Position numbers and translations under genes: made by a program
Shown: positions 28,559 to 41,500 of the stretch, in pieces
Position numbering within the stretch: position 1 is the first letter of the stretch
Layout: every line of letters starts with the position of its first letter
Source of the DNA: Yamagishiella unicocca
Taxonomy: Eukaryota; Chlorophyta; Chlorophyceae; Chlamydomonadales; Volvocaceae
NCBI GenBank assembly: GCA_003116995.1
Contig: BDSL01000001.1
Span: 806,001-870,000, forward strand
DNA: 64,000 bases
Direction: 5' to 3'
The notes under the pieces: generated by a model
Told to the model about the DNA's origin: nothing
Databases searched by the model: none
Seen by the model: only the letters and a program-made list of their open reading frames with translations

Positions 28559-29852
28559 GGGCTGGGTTGTTCTGGGGGGCGGCAGGATGGCGTGATGCCG
28601 CCTTTGGACTGCGTATTCATACCTTATGTTGCTGACCCAGCATGTCCATACCTGACAGCATGCGCGTGATTTTGCTATGGACACCCATGAAGGCGACTGT
28701 GAAACGCCGGAAATTATGCATTGCAGCAAGCCGTGCGCTTGTAGGCTTGGGTCGGACTAACCAGCATTGTTTGACTCGCCGGGGAGGCGACGGCAGGCTT
28801 ATCTGCAAATACACACGGCATATGTATAAGGTTGCGGTTTGCGATATTTGCAGTGAAAACACATCAATGTCAACTGCAGCTTGACTTTGTTATATATTTT
28901 TATGCGATGAAGACATGTTATGTTATGGAAAATTTTGTGTCGAAGTTCCCACCTGTACGGTATTGTGTTGAGAATGGCAGGGTTGGCATGGCGTTGTCGA
29001 ATGGGAAGACAAGACTTGGCGCGGGGTAAGTGGCATAGATATGGCAAAGCGGAGCGTGCAAGCATGGTGCAAGGTGCGTGCTGCAAGGTATGGCTTTCCC
29101 ACCGAAGTTGTACCCTGTGCAGTCCGTAGTCTATCTGACTTGGTCTGACCCGATGACTTGTCGCTGAGGTGTGGCATGGTTGTAACTTCTGCACATGAAA
29201 GAACAGTGCAGAGCAGTGCCAAGATGACGAGCTGCGGCTCTCGGCTTGCCCGGTCTAAGTTTGAGCGCTCCGCGGATCCTGCGCATTTCGACGGTTTTGT
29301 AAGTTTACTCGCCTTCTATATTGTAACACTTATATGTCAATAACTCCAAGTTGTAGCGTTAATATAGGACGGTAACGCCAGGTCACTCGTGCGTCACGCT
29401 CATTTTGCGCGCCACGCCGACACTTCACAGAAGGCTTCCTAATACAAGCACTGCATGCTAGCTGTCTTCTGAGCTATTCCCAACTATATTTCTTCTCTGC
29501 TCGGAGGAGTGCTTCGGCTTGGAGACTGGCAGCGTGACATCACGCAGGCGCAAACCCTAATTTACACATTGCTTCCAAGAGAGACGGCAGCCCTGTTAGA
29601 CCCTTTGGACATACGAACTACATAAAATGAAAGGTGAGAATGAATGCTATTGACCGCAATATCATGGCGTCGCGACTGGCCCGGCTGCAGCACCACCGAC
29701 GTCCTTTACACTTTCGCAGCCTGTCGGGGTCATGCGCGTTCGCTCATAGTCAACAGCTGCGTCCGATGTCCTCAAATGTCCGATGTCCTCAAATGCCGTC
29801 ATTCTTGTAGTAACTTCCCACATCCACCCTCTTCACATGGCATCGTGGCGCC
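28559..29852. other. Intergenic, 3' UTR of the EF-hand gene and promoter of the next
   Basis: GC drops sharply here. TGTAA at 29181-29185 is a candidate poly(A) signal for the EF-hand gene. No coding sequence recognised. Confidence 0.4.
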
Positions 29853-32800
29853 ATGAACGCGCCTCACCACTGCCAAGGCTTCCACCAAGTCGCGCCAGCT
29901 TGCAGCGGTCGCCACTCCCTCCAGCGCATGTACTACGAGCCAGGTCGCTGCCACCGCAGTTCGCCTGTGGCGACAACAGCCTCCCCCCGTCACCTCGTCT
30001 TCACGTCCCGCAATCCCCCTGCCCTCCAGGCCCACCCCTCCGAACAGATACACCCCGCATACCCATCCGTCCCCTCCTCCTCCTGCCTCCCACCCACGTC
30101 GCCGCCTGCTGATCCGGCCAAGTCCTCCCCCCCGAGGTGGTCCCGCCGCGCGGCTCTTCTCAGCCTGCCCTTCACCGCAAGTGGCCTGCTGCCAGGCGGA
30201 TGGGGCGGCGGCGTGCTAGCGGCCCTGGCGAGCCCTCAGCCCCGCCCGCTGAGGTCTGTGGGCTGGTCCGTGCCCAGCGAGCTGACGGTGCTCAACGACC
30301 TGGAGGCCTCGCTCAAGGTCTACTGGTGCGAAGTAGCGCGGCGAGGGGTGACAAGTCAGCGGGCCCCGTGAGGTTGGGGGGCTTGAAGAAGGAGGTTCAG
30401 GGGCTTGGAGGAGACTTCAGAAACCAGGCTCTAGCTGAGCGAACCGCGCGGCTTGCCCCACACACGAGCACTTCCTCCACTCTCCATCCACACGCCCCAT
30501 TCCTGCTCTCCTATATTACACGGGTAACTGAACTCGACCTCCGCCGGCCCGCAGGCTCAACTACGACGGCGATGCTGAGCTGTTCGGCTCCCTCAGCCCA
30601 GGCTCCGTCTTCACGGTGCACACGTTCGAATCCCACGCCTGGCGCTTCGTGGACGCCTCCTCGGGCTCCACAGTCGCGGAGCACGTCATGGCGGCGGGGC
30701 AGCAGGTGGTGCGGGTCGCGCCCAGGGTGGCGATGGCGGCCGCCGCAGGCGTTGGCCCGGGAGGTCCCGGCGCCTCGTCGTACACATACACGACCGCTGC
30801 ACCGGAGGTTCAGCAGCTGGCTGCTCGTGGCACTGGCGGCGGCGCCGAGGGCGGTGCGGCGGCGCCGCTGCAGCAGCCGCCTGGCGAGCCGCTGCCCGCT
30901 ACGACCCGGCGGGTGCCTGGCGGCAGCGCCACAACGGTCGCCGCTTTCGAGGGCTTTGACGGCCTGGGAAACGAGGAGCAGCAGTACTGTCTGGCGCAGG
31001 TGGGGATGGGGGGTTAGCCGGGAAGCGACACCGGAGGAAAACGAATTCACTAGCGGCGCAAATGTTTTTTGTACGAAAATATCACTTTTGTCCGGTGCGC
31101 CGCCTCAGTGGCTTGCGGATGTTGTTGTGGTGCGGTCTGTGTCGACTCACTGGCTCGTGTCGCACAGCTGAGGTCTCATCACTTGTCACCCACGCCACCC
31201 TGTACGCGGTTCCCCGCGAACCGCTCCCCAGCTGCGCGAGATCAAGATCTACCCGGGGGGCGGCAACGTGCTGCTCGCTCTGCCGGGTGTCCAGCAGCCC
31301 CTGGAGATGGCGCTGGCGGGACCCGAGGCGCTCAGCCTGGTGGCGGCAACGGGCTCCCTGGAGCAGCGGAGGCCCTCCACGCTGGGCACGTGGAGCCGTA
31401 CGCTAATGGTGAGTGGGTGTGTTGTGATTCGAGCCGCGTAAGCAGCGAGTAAGTCTTAGGACGGGTTCGCCCCGTCAAGTTGAGATTCAAAGAGCTTCGT
31501 AAGTACTTAGTTCTGTCCCAACTCCTCCCCAGGGTATTTATACCCTGTTGCTAAGGGAGCCAAAACGGCTTCTGTCAGTTTCTACGACTCAATGTCGCGC
31601 GGGGGTTTCTGGCACCCAGTTCGTAGTTCGTCACATGTTCGTGACGGCGTTAGCATGACGTGCCCGTGACGGCGTTAGCATGACTCAGTCAGGCGTTGTT
31701 AGTAACTCCGTCTGACAGTCATTCGTAACACCGTTAGTCACACTGACAGTCATCCGTAACACTGTTAGTCACACAAATCATTTCTGTCGCCTTTCTGTAG
31801 TTCTGTCACCGGGCTAACCGCCGGTGTCTAGCTACGCGCGACGCACTTAGCAAATTCGCTTAGACCAAAATCCCGCCACAACAGGGTGGGTGCCGGGAAG
31901 GCGGGGTGGGTGGGACGGGGAAAGGTCTTCGGTGGTGGTAGTGTGTTATGGATGAGGACGCGTATGGTGGATTGCTTGGTGCTTGGCAAGCGAGGCAGAT
32001 AGGAGAGGGGTGCTGTGCAGGCTTGGAGTTTGACGCCTTGCGTGGGGGGGCGGCCGGAAGCCGTGTATTTGTTGATCGTCCCGCCGCCACCTCCACATCT
32101 CCCCGCATCTCCCCGCATCTCCCCGCAGGCCTCAGGCGTGGAGCTGCGGCGCGTGTGTGTCACCCGCATGGTGGATGGCGTCTACTACTGGTGGGCGGCA
32201 GGGGGGGCAGGGGAGGGAGGGCAGGGGAGGGAGGGCAGGGGAGGGAGGGCAGGGGAGGGAGGGCAGGGGAGGGAGGGCAGGGGAGGGCACTGGTGTAGGC
32301 CAGGTTGGTGGTCCTTGCTGCACAAGCAGCCCGGCAACATCATGGGGAGATCACGGGGTCAGCGCCGTATCCATTGCCGCCTCTTTCCTCTTGCCCTCGC
32401 CTCTCGCATCCTCGGCAGCACCACTGACTGCCCCTCCCGACCTCCCGACCTACGCCTGCCCCTCGTCTTCTCCCCCCCCTCCTCTTTCCCCTCCCCCCCC
32501 GCAGCCGCATCGTGATGTCCCGACCCGACGCGTCCCTCTGCAGCCTGGACGCCACCCCGGGGGACTCCTTGTCGCTGGCACTGCAGCTGGGGCGACCCAT
32601 CTACGTATCCAACGAAGTCGCCAGGTGGGAGCCAGGCAGCGACCCGGGGGAGGGGGGGCGGTGCAAAGGTGGCGGCCGAACAGGCCGCAGACAGCGGCGA
32701 GGGTGTCTCGAAGTGCATGCAACCACAGGATGCAAATGCTGCCGACCTTATTGCTTTCACGCCCGTGCAACCGCCAGCTTGATTTCCCATCCGCCCAGCA

Positions 32801-33075
32801 GCTGGCGCCCATCTGGTCCCCATCCCCATCTCAGGGCCTCCTCCTCCACGTCCTCCTCCCACTGCCCCACCAGGGTGCACCAGTCGGTGTTGGACGTGTT
32901 CGTGCGCCGCCGCGAGGCCATGGAGTCAGCGGCAGCCAGCGGCATCCTGGACGAGGCGGCGGAGGCGGAGGCTGACAGGGAGGCCCAGGACGCGCTGGAC
33001 TCCATCACACGAGCCATACCCTCCGCCCCGCGTACCGTGCGAGCCGTGGAGATGGACCGGCAGCTGGACGCATAG
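29853..33075 (+). CDS. Chloroplast/lumen protein: VHL-beta-like domain plus BFN domain
   Basis: Exons 29853-30325, 30555-30999, 31232-31408, 32129-32190, 32505-32624 and 32874-33075 join in phase to 492 residues. Residues 1-130 look like a bipartite plastid presequence: Ser/Pro/Arg-rich, then a twin-arginine and hydrophobic stretch, RWSRRAALLSLPFTASGLLP. Residues about 143-191 resemble the VHL beta domain (SLKVYW, DAELFGSLSPGS, TVHTFESHAWRFVD). Residues about 307-430 match the bifunctional nuclease (BFN/DUF151) fold: LREIKIYPGGGNVLLALPG, GVELRRVCVTRMVDGVYY and, most tellingly, SLDATPGDSLSLALQLGRP followed by IYVSNEV. The C-terminus is an Ala/Glu-rich helix. BFN proteins in plants are nucleases linked to defence. 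Start choice is uncertain; ATG at 29928 in the same frame is equally possible. The linker between the domains (Gly/Ala-rich, exon 2) is long. Confidence 0.78.
31640..31774 (+). repeat. Two pairs of direct repeats in an intron
   Basis: CGTGACGGCGTTAGCATGAC occurs at 31640-31659 and 31665-31684. A 32-base unit beginning CTGACAGTCAT and ending GTTAGTCACAC occurs at 31712-31743 and 31743-31774 with two changes. Both pairs share GTTAG and TGAC cores. They lie in intron 3 of the VHL-BFN gene. Confidence 0.85.
32207..32288 (+). repeat. G-rich 14-bp tandem repeat in an intron
   Basis: Five full copies and a partial one of GCAGGGGAGGGAGG, starting 17 bases after the donor of exon 4 in the VHL-BFN gene. 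On the transcribed strand it gives many runs of three or more G, hence a possible RNA G-quadruplex. Confidence 0.9.
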
Positions 33076-35860
33076 GGGGCCAGGGGGCAGACCGCGAGGG
33101 CAGACCGCGAGGGCGGCATGCCCAGGGGTTGCGGGTATTCCGCGCGACGGGCCGATGCGAGCCGTGCGTCGGCCTCGCAGTGTACAGTAGCATGTCTGGG
33201 AGGCAGGGGACGCATGCCTTGGCGGCTGGAGTGGGTTAGGGATGAGATGAGTGGGCTTGTGGGGAGGGGGAGCCGATGCGGTGTAAGGGAGAGCGTTCTT
33301 GAGAGTAAGGTCTGTGTGATGGTAGCAAGGGAGAGGGTTGAGGGGGTCACGACAAGGACAGAGGCCGCTGTTAGCGCCGCCGTGGGAAGGAGTCTTCCAG
33401 TCGGCGCGGCACCAGCAGGGCAGCCACATGCATCCGCGCGATGGGCCGGTCGGCCCCGGTGCAAGGCGATCTCCCCAGCCACCACCACCCCGTCGTCGTC
33501 ATCGTCTCGAGATCCTGATTTTTTCGTCCGCGAAGCGTAATCCGTACGGTTAGTTATGTTTAGCAAACCGCCAACGGCCCCAGGCTAGACGCGGGGTTGG
33601 CCGCCTGTGCGGGCCTTGCCCGATGCCCGGGCTGCCCCCGGGTGTGTGCCATTATTGCCCCCGGGCAACACCGGCTGGCTGCCTTTGCTTGTATGCCTGA
33701 TTTGGCGCCAGGCGCTTGGGTTTCCAGCTGGCGGCCCCGCAACAAGCCGCATACGATTGCGATTGGGTCAAGCCCATCTGTGTCCCCCCCGAAGTGGACA
33801 TTTGACCTTGCAGGAAGTGGGTGACGATGGATCCCACCACCTGTTGCGCCGCCACGCCCGGTTCTCAAAGCGTCACGCTGCCATGGCATGTTTCGCGATG
33901 TTTGCCTGCCCTGCCCTGCTGGAGAAGAATTTGATGTCAGCTGCCGTTCATGTTGCCTTCTCGCCCGCCGGCCTTACCCGACACTTGACGGAGCGGCAGG
34001 CTGGACGCACTCCGGCCGATGATGAAGAAAGTTGTTGCTTGTGTGTGGTGACTGCGACGTTTCTGTGTCAGCGGTTGCGTTCTCCTGCAGGGTGCTTGCT
34101 GTCTTACTCTGTAGCTGCGACCCGTGGGCCTGTGACTCGGCAGCGGCGTCGGCATTTTGAAATCCCCGGGCGCACCGGGTCTGCCGAGAGCGGTCACTGC
34201 GGCAGGTGGCAGTGTTGGTGGTGCAGCGCGCATGACGGCACAGATACATGCATAGTGATTCCGGGGCCGCGGGGGCGGATGTGCGCAGCTGATGGCGGCA
34301 GCACTCCGTTATTGGCCGCCGCGGTTGCCGTGTGGACTCCCCATGCCGACATGACATGTTTTACCCTACGTGTTTTCCTCGGGGGGCGTCTGAGTGGGGG
34401 TGGGCAGGTAGCGGTCTCCTCCTCAGAGAACCAGGTAGCGGTCAGAGCCCCTAGCGATACCTTGACGGGCGGACGTGACTTGGGCGCCGCGGGTATGCGC
34501 GGGGTTGTGACGTGGCAGAGGGTATCCACCGCCCCTGGAGCAACACCTGTCAGTGGCCCGCAAAGATCGCCAGGTTCGTCTGGACTGGAGCAGGCAGGGG
34601 CGCCCGCACGTGCTCCGCCCTGCCGACTGCTGCCTCCCTCGTTGCGCCGGGCTGCCGAGCTGTACCATATGATGAATGCGAGCGCCAAGAGGCGGGTTGT
34701 ATGATATTCTTTCGCTGTAGTTTAAGTTTCTGTTCTTTTGTTGTAGTCTATTTGATTGTAGCGGCAATGTCCTGTTGCTGATAAGATCGGTAATTGGTGA
34801 GTATATGTGTGTTTTGAGTCATCGCAGCTGATAAACTTTGATATGGTACCCGGGGATGTTGCGTGCCTAGGTGGCCTTTATTTTGAGCAGAGCAGCTGGT
34901 GCTGCACCCTATGTTCGTACACGCATTCTATTGATACGCATCCAACAAATTGATCTGGTCGTGCTTGTTTGCGAGAGGCAAGATTGTGAGACAAGTAGTT
35001 GGGTGGCAGCGCGACGGGCCACAACCCCGGAAAGGCGGACTACAGCGGTAGGGGGTGATGCCGGCATGCCGCCAGTGCTGATGGAGCTATGCACAAGAGG
35101 TTTCTTGGCAGGAGGGCAGGCTGTACCGATTGGTGTACAACATTTACCAGATTGCAACCCGTATTTCTCGTATCCATGGCGGTCAGGTGCCATCCCCACA
35201 ACAAACATCTGGTTATAAAAACCGTAGGGCACAGACATGAAGTCCTACCAGCGCCAACCCGTCGCCCAGCATACTGACCCGCTGATCAGGAAAAGCTACA
35301 TTCACCTAGCTGCCTGGCCCCTGTGTGCCCCTGCGGGGGCCCTCTGGAACGTTCTAGCGCTTCGCTACGCGGGCAGCGGTACAGCGGTAAATTAACACCC
35401 GCGAGGCCACCTTCGGGCTGTCATGTCATCCCGCCAAAATTCAAACGCCTCACGTCGTTCAATGGTGCGTCAGTCGGGCAACCCAGTATGGTCAGTCGTC
35501 AGGTGTCGTCAGATGCGGTGCGGGCTTCATTCATTCATCGGGAGTCTCGCGACAAGGTGTGTCTGCACATAATGTAAGCCTGCCCCAGACAGGGCAATTT
35601 TGGGTACGCCCTCTCCCTCGTTGATGCATTCTTCATTTTTAAATCCTCCGATGGTCGTTCACCTCACTAGCCAACAGCACACTCGACACTGACTCCCAAA
35701 TTCCAATGACCGCATCAGCGCGCCCAGGCCCTAGCTCCCGACTGCCGGGCAGCGCTCCTGCCGCTGCCGGGGGGCGCCCGGCAGACCGGCGGTCCGCTGA
35801 AGCTCTGCCAGCTGTCCCCCTGGAGATCCCTGCCGCTGCTACTGCTACTGCTGCTACTCT
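33076..35860. other. Convergent intergenic region, no convincing gene
   Basis: Lies between the 3' ends of the VHL-BFN and Kelch-HMG genes. The longest frame (33607-34704, +, 365 codons) has no domain, no typical codon pattern and no start context, and is probably UTR or intergenic. A TGTAA occurs at about 35574 on the plus strand. Confidence 0.4.
33282..33286 (+). promoter_or_regulatory. TGTAA polyadenylation signal of the VHL-BFN gene
   Basis: TGTAA, 206 bases after the stop codon at 33073-33075. Confidence 0.5.
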
Positions 35861-37984
35861 TTACTGCTGCTGCTGCTGCTGCTGGTGGGACTGCTGCGCA
35901 GCCACGGCTGCAACCATGGCAGCTGCGGCGGCAGCCAGCGCATTGGCAGCATCTCGCGCCGACTGCTGCTGCTGGTGCTGGCCCGCGGCAGCGCCGGCCG
36001 ATGAGGACCCAAGCCCGATGCCGCTCAGAGGCGGCACGGACGGCAGCTGCAGCGGCGGTGGCGGCGGCAGCAGCGACGGCGACGGCGCTCCAGTAGGTGG
36101 GTTGGCGGCACGACCGCCGCCGTACTGCGCGGTGGGGCCGGTGGGGGCTGCTGCAGCCGCACCCGCCACTGTTGAGCCCTGCGGCTGCAGTACGGAGCTG
36201 CCGGCGGGGCCGACCGGAGGGAACGTGGAGCGGCCAGTGTCGTACTCTACTGCACCCCCGACGCTGCGGCCCACGGGTGTTGGCGGCGGCGCCGCCGCCG
36301 CCGACCGACCGAACTGCGAGGTGAGCTCCGACATGACTCGAGAGAACGACGCGGATTCGGGCGCCGTGGGGCCGCCGGCGGCGGCGGCGGTGGCGGCGGC
36401 GGGCTGAGGCAGGTGCTGCTGCTGCTGGGCTCGCGCGTCTGGGTAGTGTGGTTGGGGCGGGTAGTAGTGCGCCATGGGACCGTTGGCGGCAACCGCTGGG
36501 GCCAGCTGACCAGCTGTCGTACCGGCAGGCGGGGGTGCTGCCGGAGACAGCGGAAACGACGACGTTGCCGGCGGTACTGGCAGCGGCGACGGGATCATGC
36601 CGCTGCCGCCCGGGTAGTGGCCGCCGTCCGCGGCCTGGGAGTGGATGTGGTGGTGCTGCTGCGGGTGGTGGTGCTGCAGCTGGTGGAATGCATGGGGATG
36701 CGAGGTGGCCGCCGCCGGCAGGTGCTGCGGCAGCGGTGGCGTCGGCGGCAAGCCGCCCGCCCCGCCGCCGGCGCTGCGCCCGCCGTTGATCGACGCCAGC
36801 GCCAGTACCGGGCTGAACAGCACCGCCCTGTACGACATGCCGCGAACGTTGACGGTTGCCAGGTAACCGCTGTTGAACATGCCGTCGATGGTGCCCTCCA
36901 CCTGCGCTCCCATCTCCGCGGGCGACGGAGTGACCAACTGGATGGGCGGCGCAGGCACCGCGGCAGCTGCCGTCGTCACGCCGTACTGTGTACGGAAGCC
37001 AGGGCTACCGGCGACGCCGAGCTGCTGGTGCTGGTGCTGATTATGATGGTGGTGATGGCCGTGGGTGGGCCCATAGTACGGTGGCTGCTGTATGTGCTGC
37101 TGCCGTGCCTGGTTGCTGTAGTGGGGGTCGCTTAGGGCCGGAGGCACCCCCCGGCCGGCGCTACCCGCCGGCCCGCCGCCACCGCCGCCGCCGCCACCGC
37201 TGCCGCTGCTTGCTCCGGCGCCACCGCTGCCGCCGCTGCCGTACTGAGCGGCCGCCAGGCCTTGAACTTCAGAGCGTTGGCGCTTTCTGCAGACCAGACA
37301 CGACGCGGGGAGGGGGCAGCGGGATTACTGCTGGACTCTTCCGCATTCCGCACCGCACTTCCTTAGCATTTCCGCCTTTGGACGCGAGCTTGCGTCTCAG
37401 TGTTGCTAACCCCTTGAACAGTTCACCTACCACCGGAACTCACCCACCATCATGGCCGGTACCCGCGCTGGTCCCCAGAATTATCCGAACATGGCCACAC
37501 CCAAGCTGCCGCCTCCTTCCCCGCTTCTCGCCCTCAACCTACATGCCCCTGCCTACAGCCCAACTCACACGGGCGGCTCCATGGCAGCAGGTCCCCCGCT
37601 CCTTCGGCCAGACGCTGCGCCTCCAGCTCCTGCTCCTCCTCCCCCGCTGCCCCCGCCCCCGCCCCCGCCGCCCCCATTGCTCCTGGCACCTCCTCCACCT
37701 TCTCCAACGCCACCACCAGCTGCCGGCTGCATGCCGTGTCTTATCGCATTTTGCTTCTGCATCGCAACCAGGTGCTGCTGCTGTTGCTGCTGTTGCGGCT
37801 GGTGCTGCTGGTGCTGCTGGTGCTGGTGCTGGCGTTGCTGCTGGTGCTGATCCATGATTTCGGCGTTTACCCGAGCCGCACGCGCCTCAAATTGCGTCTG
37901 CATCTCAGCAGGCAGCGAGCCCCAGGCGGCGGCGAGCTGGCGGTCCACGTCCCACCCTGTCGCCACCGCGTCGGCCCCCTGGTA

Positions 37985-38063
<79 letters not shown>

Positions 38064-38468
38064 GCGCGCAGCTGGGACTGCATGTCCGCGGCAAAGACTT
38101 GGAACGACGTGAAGCGCCCAGCGGAGCCTGCAGCCCCGCCGTTGTTTCCGGCAGCAGCAGCAGCAGTACCACTGGCGCCGCCGTCGTTCCCGGCAACGCC
38201 GTTGCCAGAAGGGCCCGAACCGCTCGTGGTTGCGGCGGCGGCCGCGACCGCGGCGGCGGTGGCAGCGCGGGCGGCGGCGATGGCGGCAGCGGCAGGGTCC
38301 GCGTCGGGCGCTGTGTGCCGCCTGCGTGGTGAAGGGGTGGACGCGCGGCGGCGGTGGTTGCCGCCGCCGCCGCTGCCGCCGCTGCCGTACACGCCCGTGG
38401 CGCTAGTAGTGGCGAAGGGCGTTGGCATGGCGACGCCGCCAGGGATCAGATCAGTGCCGCCGGTAAAT

Positions 38469-38512
<44 letters not shown>

Positions 38513-41500
38513 GCCGCCGCCGGGCCCGCAGCCTGACACTACACGCCCGACCGGTGCCGGTTCGTGTGCCTTCCGAGCCAGATCCGCCACGACCGGGCAT
38601 GTAGCTGCCGGCTGCTGCGGCTGCGGCTGCGACTGATCTTGGTTCAGGCTACAACTTTGGACCTGGTTTTGGTAGGGGCTCTGGATGCGATTCTGGACCA
38701 GGGTCTGGTCTTGAATCTGGTCATGGCTCTTGGGGCGAATTGGGTTCTGGGTCTGGGTCGCGGCTTGGGCCTGGGGCTGTGGTGGCGGCTGTAGCGAGGT
38801 GCCGCCGTCGCTACTGCGGCGCCGCGCCTCCCGCGCCGCCTCCGCGGCCGCGGCGACTGCTACTGCCGCCAGCTGCATCAACATCCCGCCGGGGGGGGGT
38901 CCTGACACCGGGGCGCCGCCGTCGCCGCCGCTGTTACGCCTCCGCCCCTCGCTGCCCTCGCCGCCGCCGCCATCACCGCCGCCGCCCTTTCCGCCGGCGA
39001 CACCGCCGGCAAGCGGTGACTCGGGCAACGGCCGCACCGCTGCCGCTGCCGCTGCGGCGGGCATGCAATCCCCAGGGGTGCGGCCGCGAGGTGAGCCACC
39101 CGAACCAGCCGAATTTGGCGCCGAGGCGACACCGCCGGAGGTGACACCGCCGGCCGCCGCCGCCATGTCCGCCGCCGCTGCGTCCACTGGTCCCTGCGCC
39201 GCCGCACTCGCAGCAGCAGAACGACGACCGGGGGGGCGAGGGGCGCAACCCGTCAGCTGCCACAACGCAGGTGGAGTGGCGTCACAAGCCCCCCCCCCCC
39301 GCCGCTGTGGCGGACACTTCGACCATATTGCGCTCTGCGCTTCGCAGCTAGTCGGTAACCAGCAGCGCGCGTGATCCTGGCTGACACTGACCGGCGACGG
39401 CGGCATGTCGTCATTCCGCAAGCGCCACACCGTTGGCACCCCAGACACGCACCTGGAGTATCCGAATCATCTCCGGCTCCAGGGAGGGCGGCCCATCGCC
39501 GGCGCCGCAGCCGCCCAGGCTGTAGATGAGGACGCCGGGGCCGGTCGGGATGCCCACTAGGCTGTGGCCGTACCGACCTGCACGGGCAGTGAAGCGGCGG
39601 CCAACAGAGGGGCCGGGGCGGGAGGATGCATGGACTACCTCAGTCGCAGGCAACCAATGACGGTCGACAGCCGCACAACAGGCAGGCTGCTGCTGTGCAG
39701 AGCCCCGCGCCACCGCTCCTTCACGCGTCCGCTTCACCCGCCCTCAGCTTCCGGAATCACCCTGCCTCCGCCTCCGCCTCCTGTCACCCACCTCTCAGCC
39801 GCTGCCCCGGAGGCACCTGCAGCTGCAGCCACAGCGCATCTGTGCCCTTGAGCCCCAGCGCCTCGTCCGGCCCGATGCCCAGCACCCACACGTCCCCCAG
39901 CGCCTTGCCCGACGCGTCGCGGCCGCCGAACAGCAGCATCTGGTTGTGCGACAGCGCCACCGCGGCGTGCTGGCAGCGGGGTCCGGGGCGGGGGATGTGG
40001 CCGGCCGCCTCGCGCATGCGGGTCCAGCTGGCGTCGCGGGGTTCGAAGCGCCAGAGGTCGCCCAGGCAGCTGCCGGGAGGGACCCCAGGGGCAACGGGAG
40101 TAGCAGCATGGGCGCAGGGGACAGGGGAGGAGTAAGGGTGGGGACAGGGGACAAGGACGGAAGGAATTATACTGGAGGGAAGGTGGCTTATGGCGGTGGT
40201 GGGGGGGGAGAATTGTAACCTGCAGTAGAGGGCGTGGACGCCCAACCTCCGAACCCGACTACACGCCACGTCGCCCCCTCCGTTTCTGGTTGCCGTACAC
40301 CCGGGTGTCCTCTCCTCCCCCCCCCGCCGCACCTTCCATCCGCCGCCTCGCCCCCGAACATGAAGATGCTGCCCCCCAAGCACGTGACGCTGTGGCCCCT
40401 GCGACGAGGAGGAAAGCGCGGGCTGGCGCTGACGTCACCCTCCGGGCTCTTGCTGCCCTGCTGCTGCAGCTGCTGCTGCGACTGCTGCGGTAGGCAGAGG
40501 TGGTGCTGTGGGTCCGCCTCGTCGAGCAGCTTATTCAGAGTGGCTGCGGCCAGGTCCAGGCACCACACGTCACCGAGCAGCAGATGAGATCCCGGTCCAG
40601 CGGGGGCGACCGCCGCTCCGCCGCCACTGCTGGCGCGGCCGCCCGCGGCTGCTGCTGCGGCTACTGCCGGGCCGCTACCTGTTCTATCGGCGGAGTTGGC
40701 CTGGGCCAGCAGCAGAGGGGGCGACGAGGTGGATGAACCGGTGCATGGAGGGAGGGGAGGAGAGGGGGCATCACTAGCTGGTGGAGTAACGTTTCAAATA
40801 CCCGTCGTCTCTTACCCCACAGCAGGCTGCACACGCACCGCGGGCAAAAGTGAGTCAGATGGCGGCTGCAGCAGCATGAGGCAGCATGGGCCAGCTGCTG
40901 CATGCGCCCTCCACGTCCCCTGCTCCCCGACCCACCCGCACCCCTCCCCCCGATCCGGCCCACCGTTGACTCCAGGGGCTCCCAGGGCGGCGGCCGAGCC
41001 GCTGCCGGAGCGAGGGATGCCTGGCCGCCACCTGCGCCGCCGTCGGTCTCCAGCACCGCAACCACCGCCGCAGCGGCTCCGTCAGGCCGACACTGCTCGT
41101 CGCAGTCCGCCGGCACTTCGCCCTCCTCGCGCGAGGGCGACCCGTGGGTCACTGAGCCGCCGCCGCCGCCGCTGCCGCTGCCGCCGCCAGCAGTCTCCGG
41201 GTCAACCGCGCCCACCGGCAGTCCGCTCCCTCTCTCCAGCTTCACCGGCCCCTGCTGGTCTGCAGGTGCGGGAGCAGCCGCCGCAGCGGCCCCACTGCCG
41301 CCTTCAGGGGCTCGGAACTCCGGCGCCAACGCCGTCGCCGCCGCCGCTGTCGTGGCCGCTGCTGGCGGCGCCGGCAGCGCCTCCCCCTCCCCCCCGAATA
41401 TGTAGATCTGCGGCCCAATGGCGCAAACCGCATGGCCGCTGCGTGGCGGCACCGGGTTGCTGTGCGCCGCCACCATGCTCCAGCAGTTGTTCTGGGTGTT

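Noticed and set aside
32207..32288. Regular G-rich repeats considered as CRISPR-like array
   Set aside because: Units are contiguous with no spacers and lie in a nuclear intron; simple minisatellite.
33607..34704. 365-codon plus-strand ORF after the VHL-BFN gene
   Set aside because: No domain, low-complexity only in parts, no splice partners or poly(A) context; most likely 3' UTR or intergenic.
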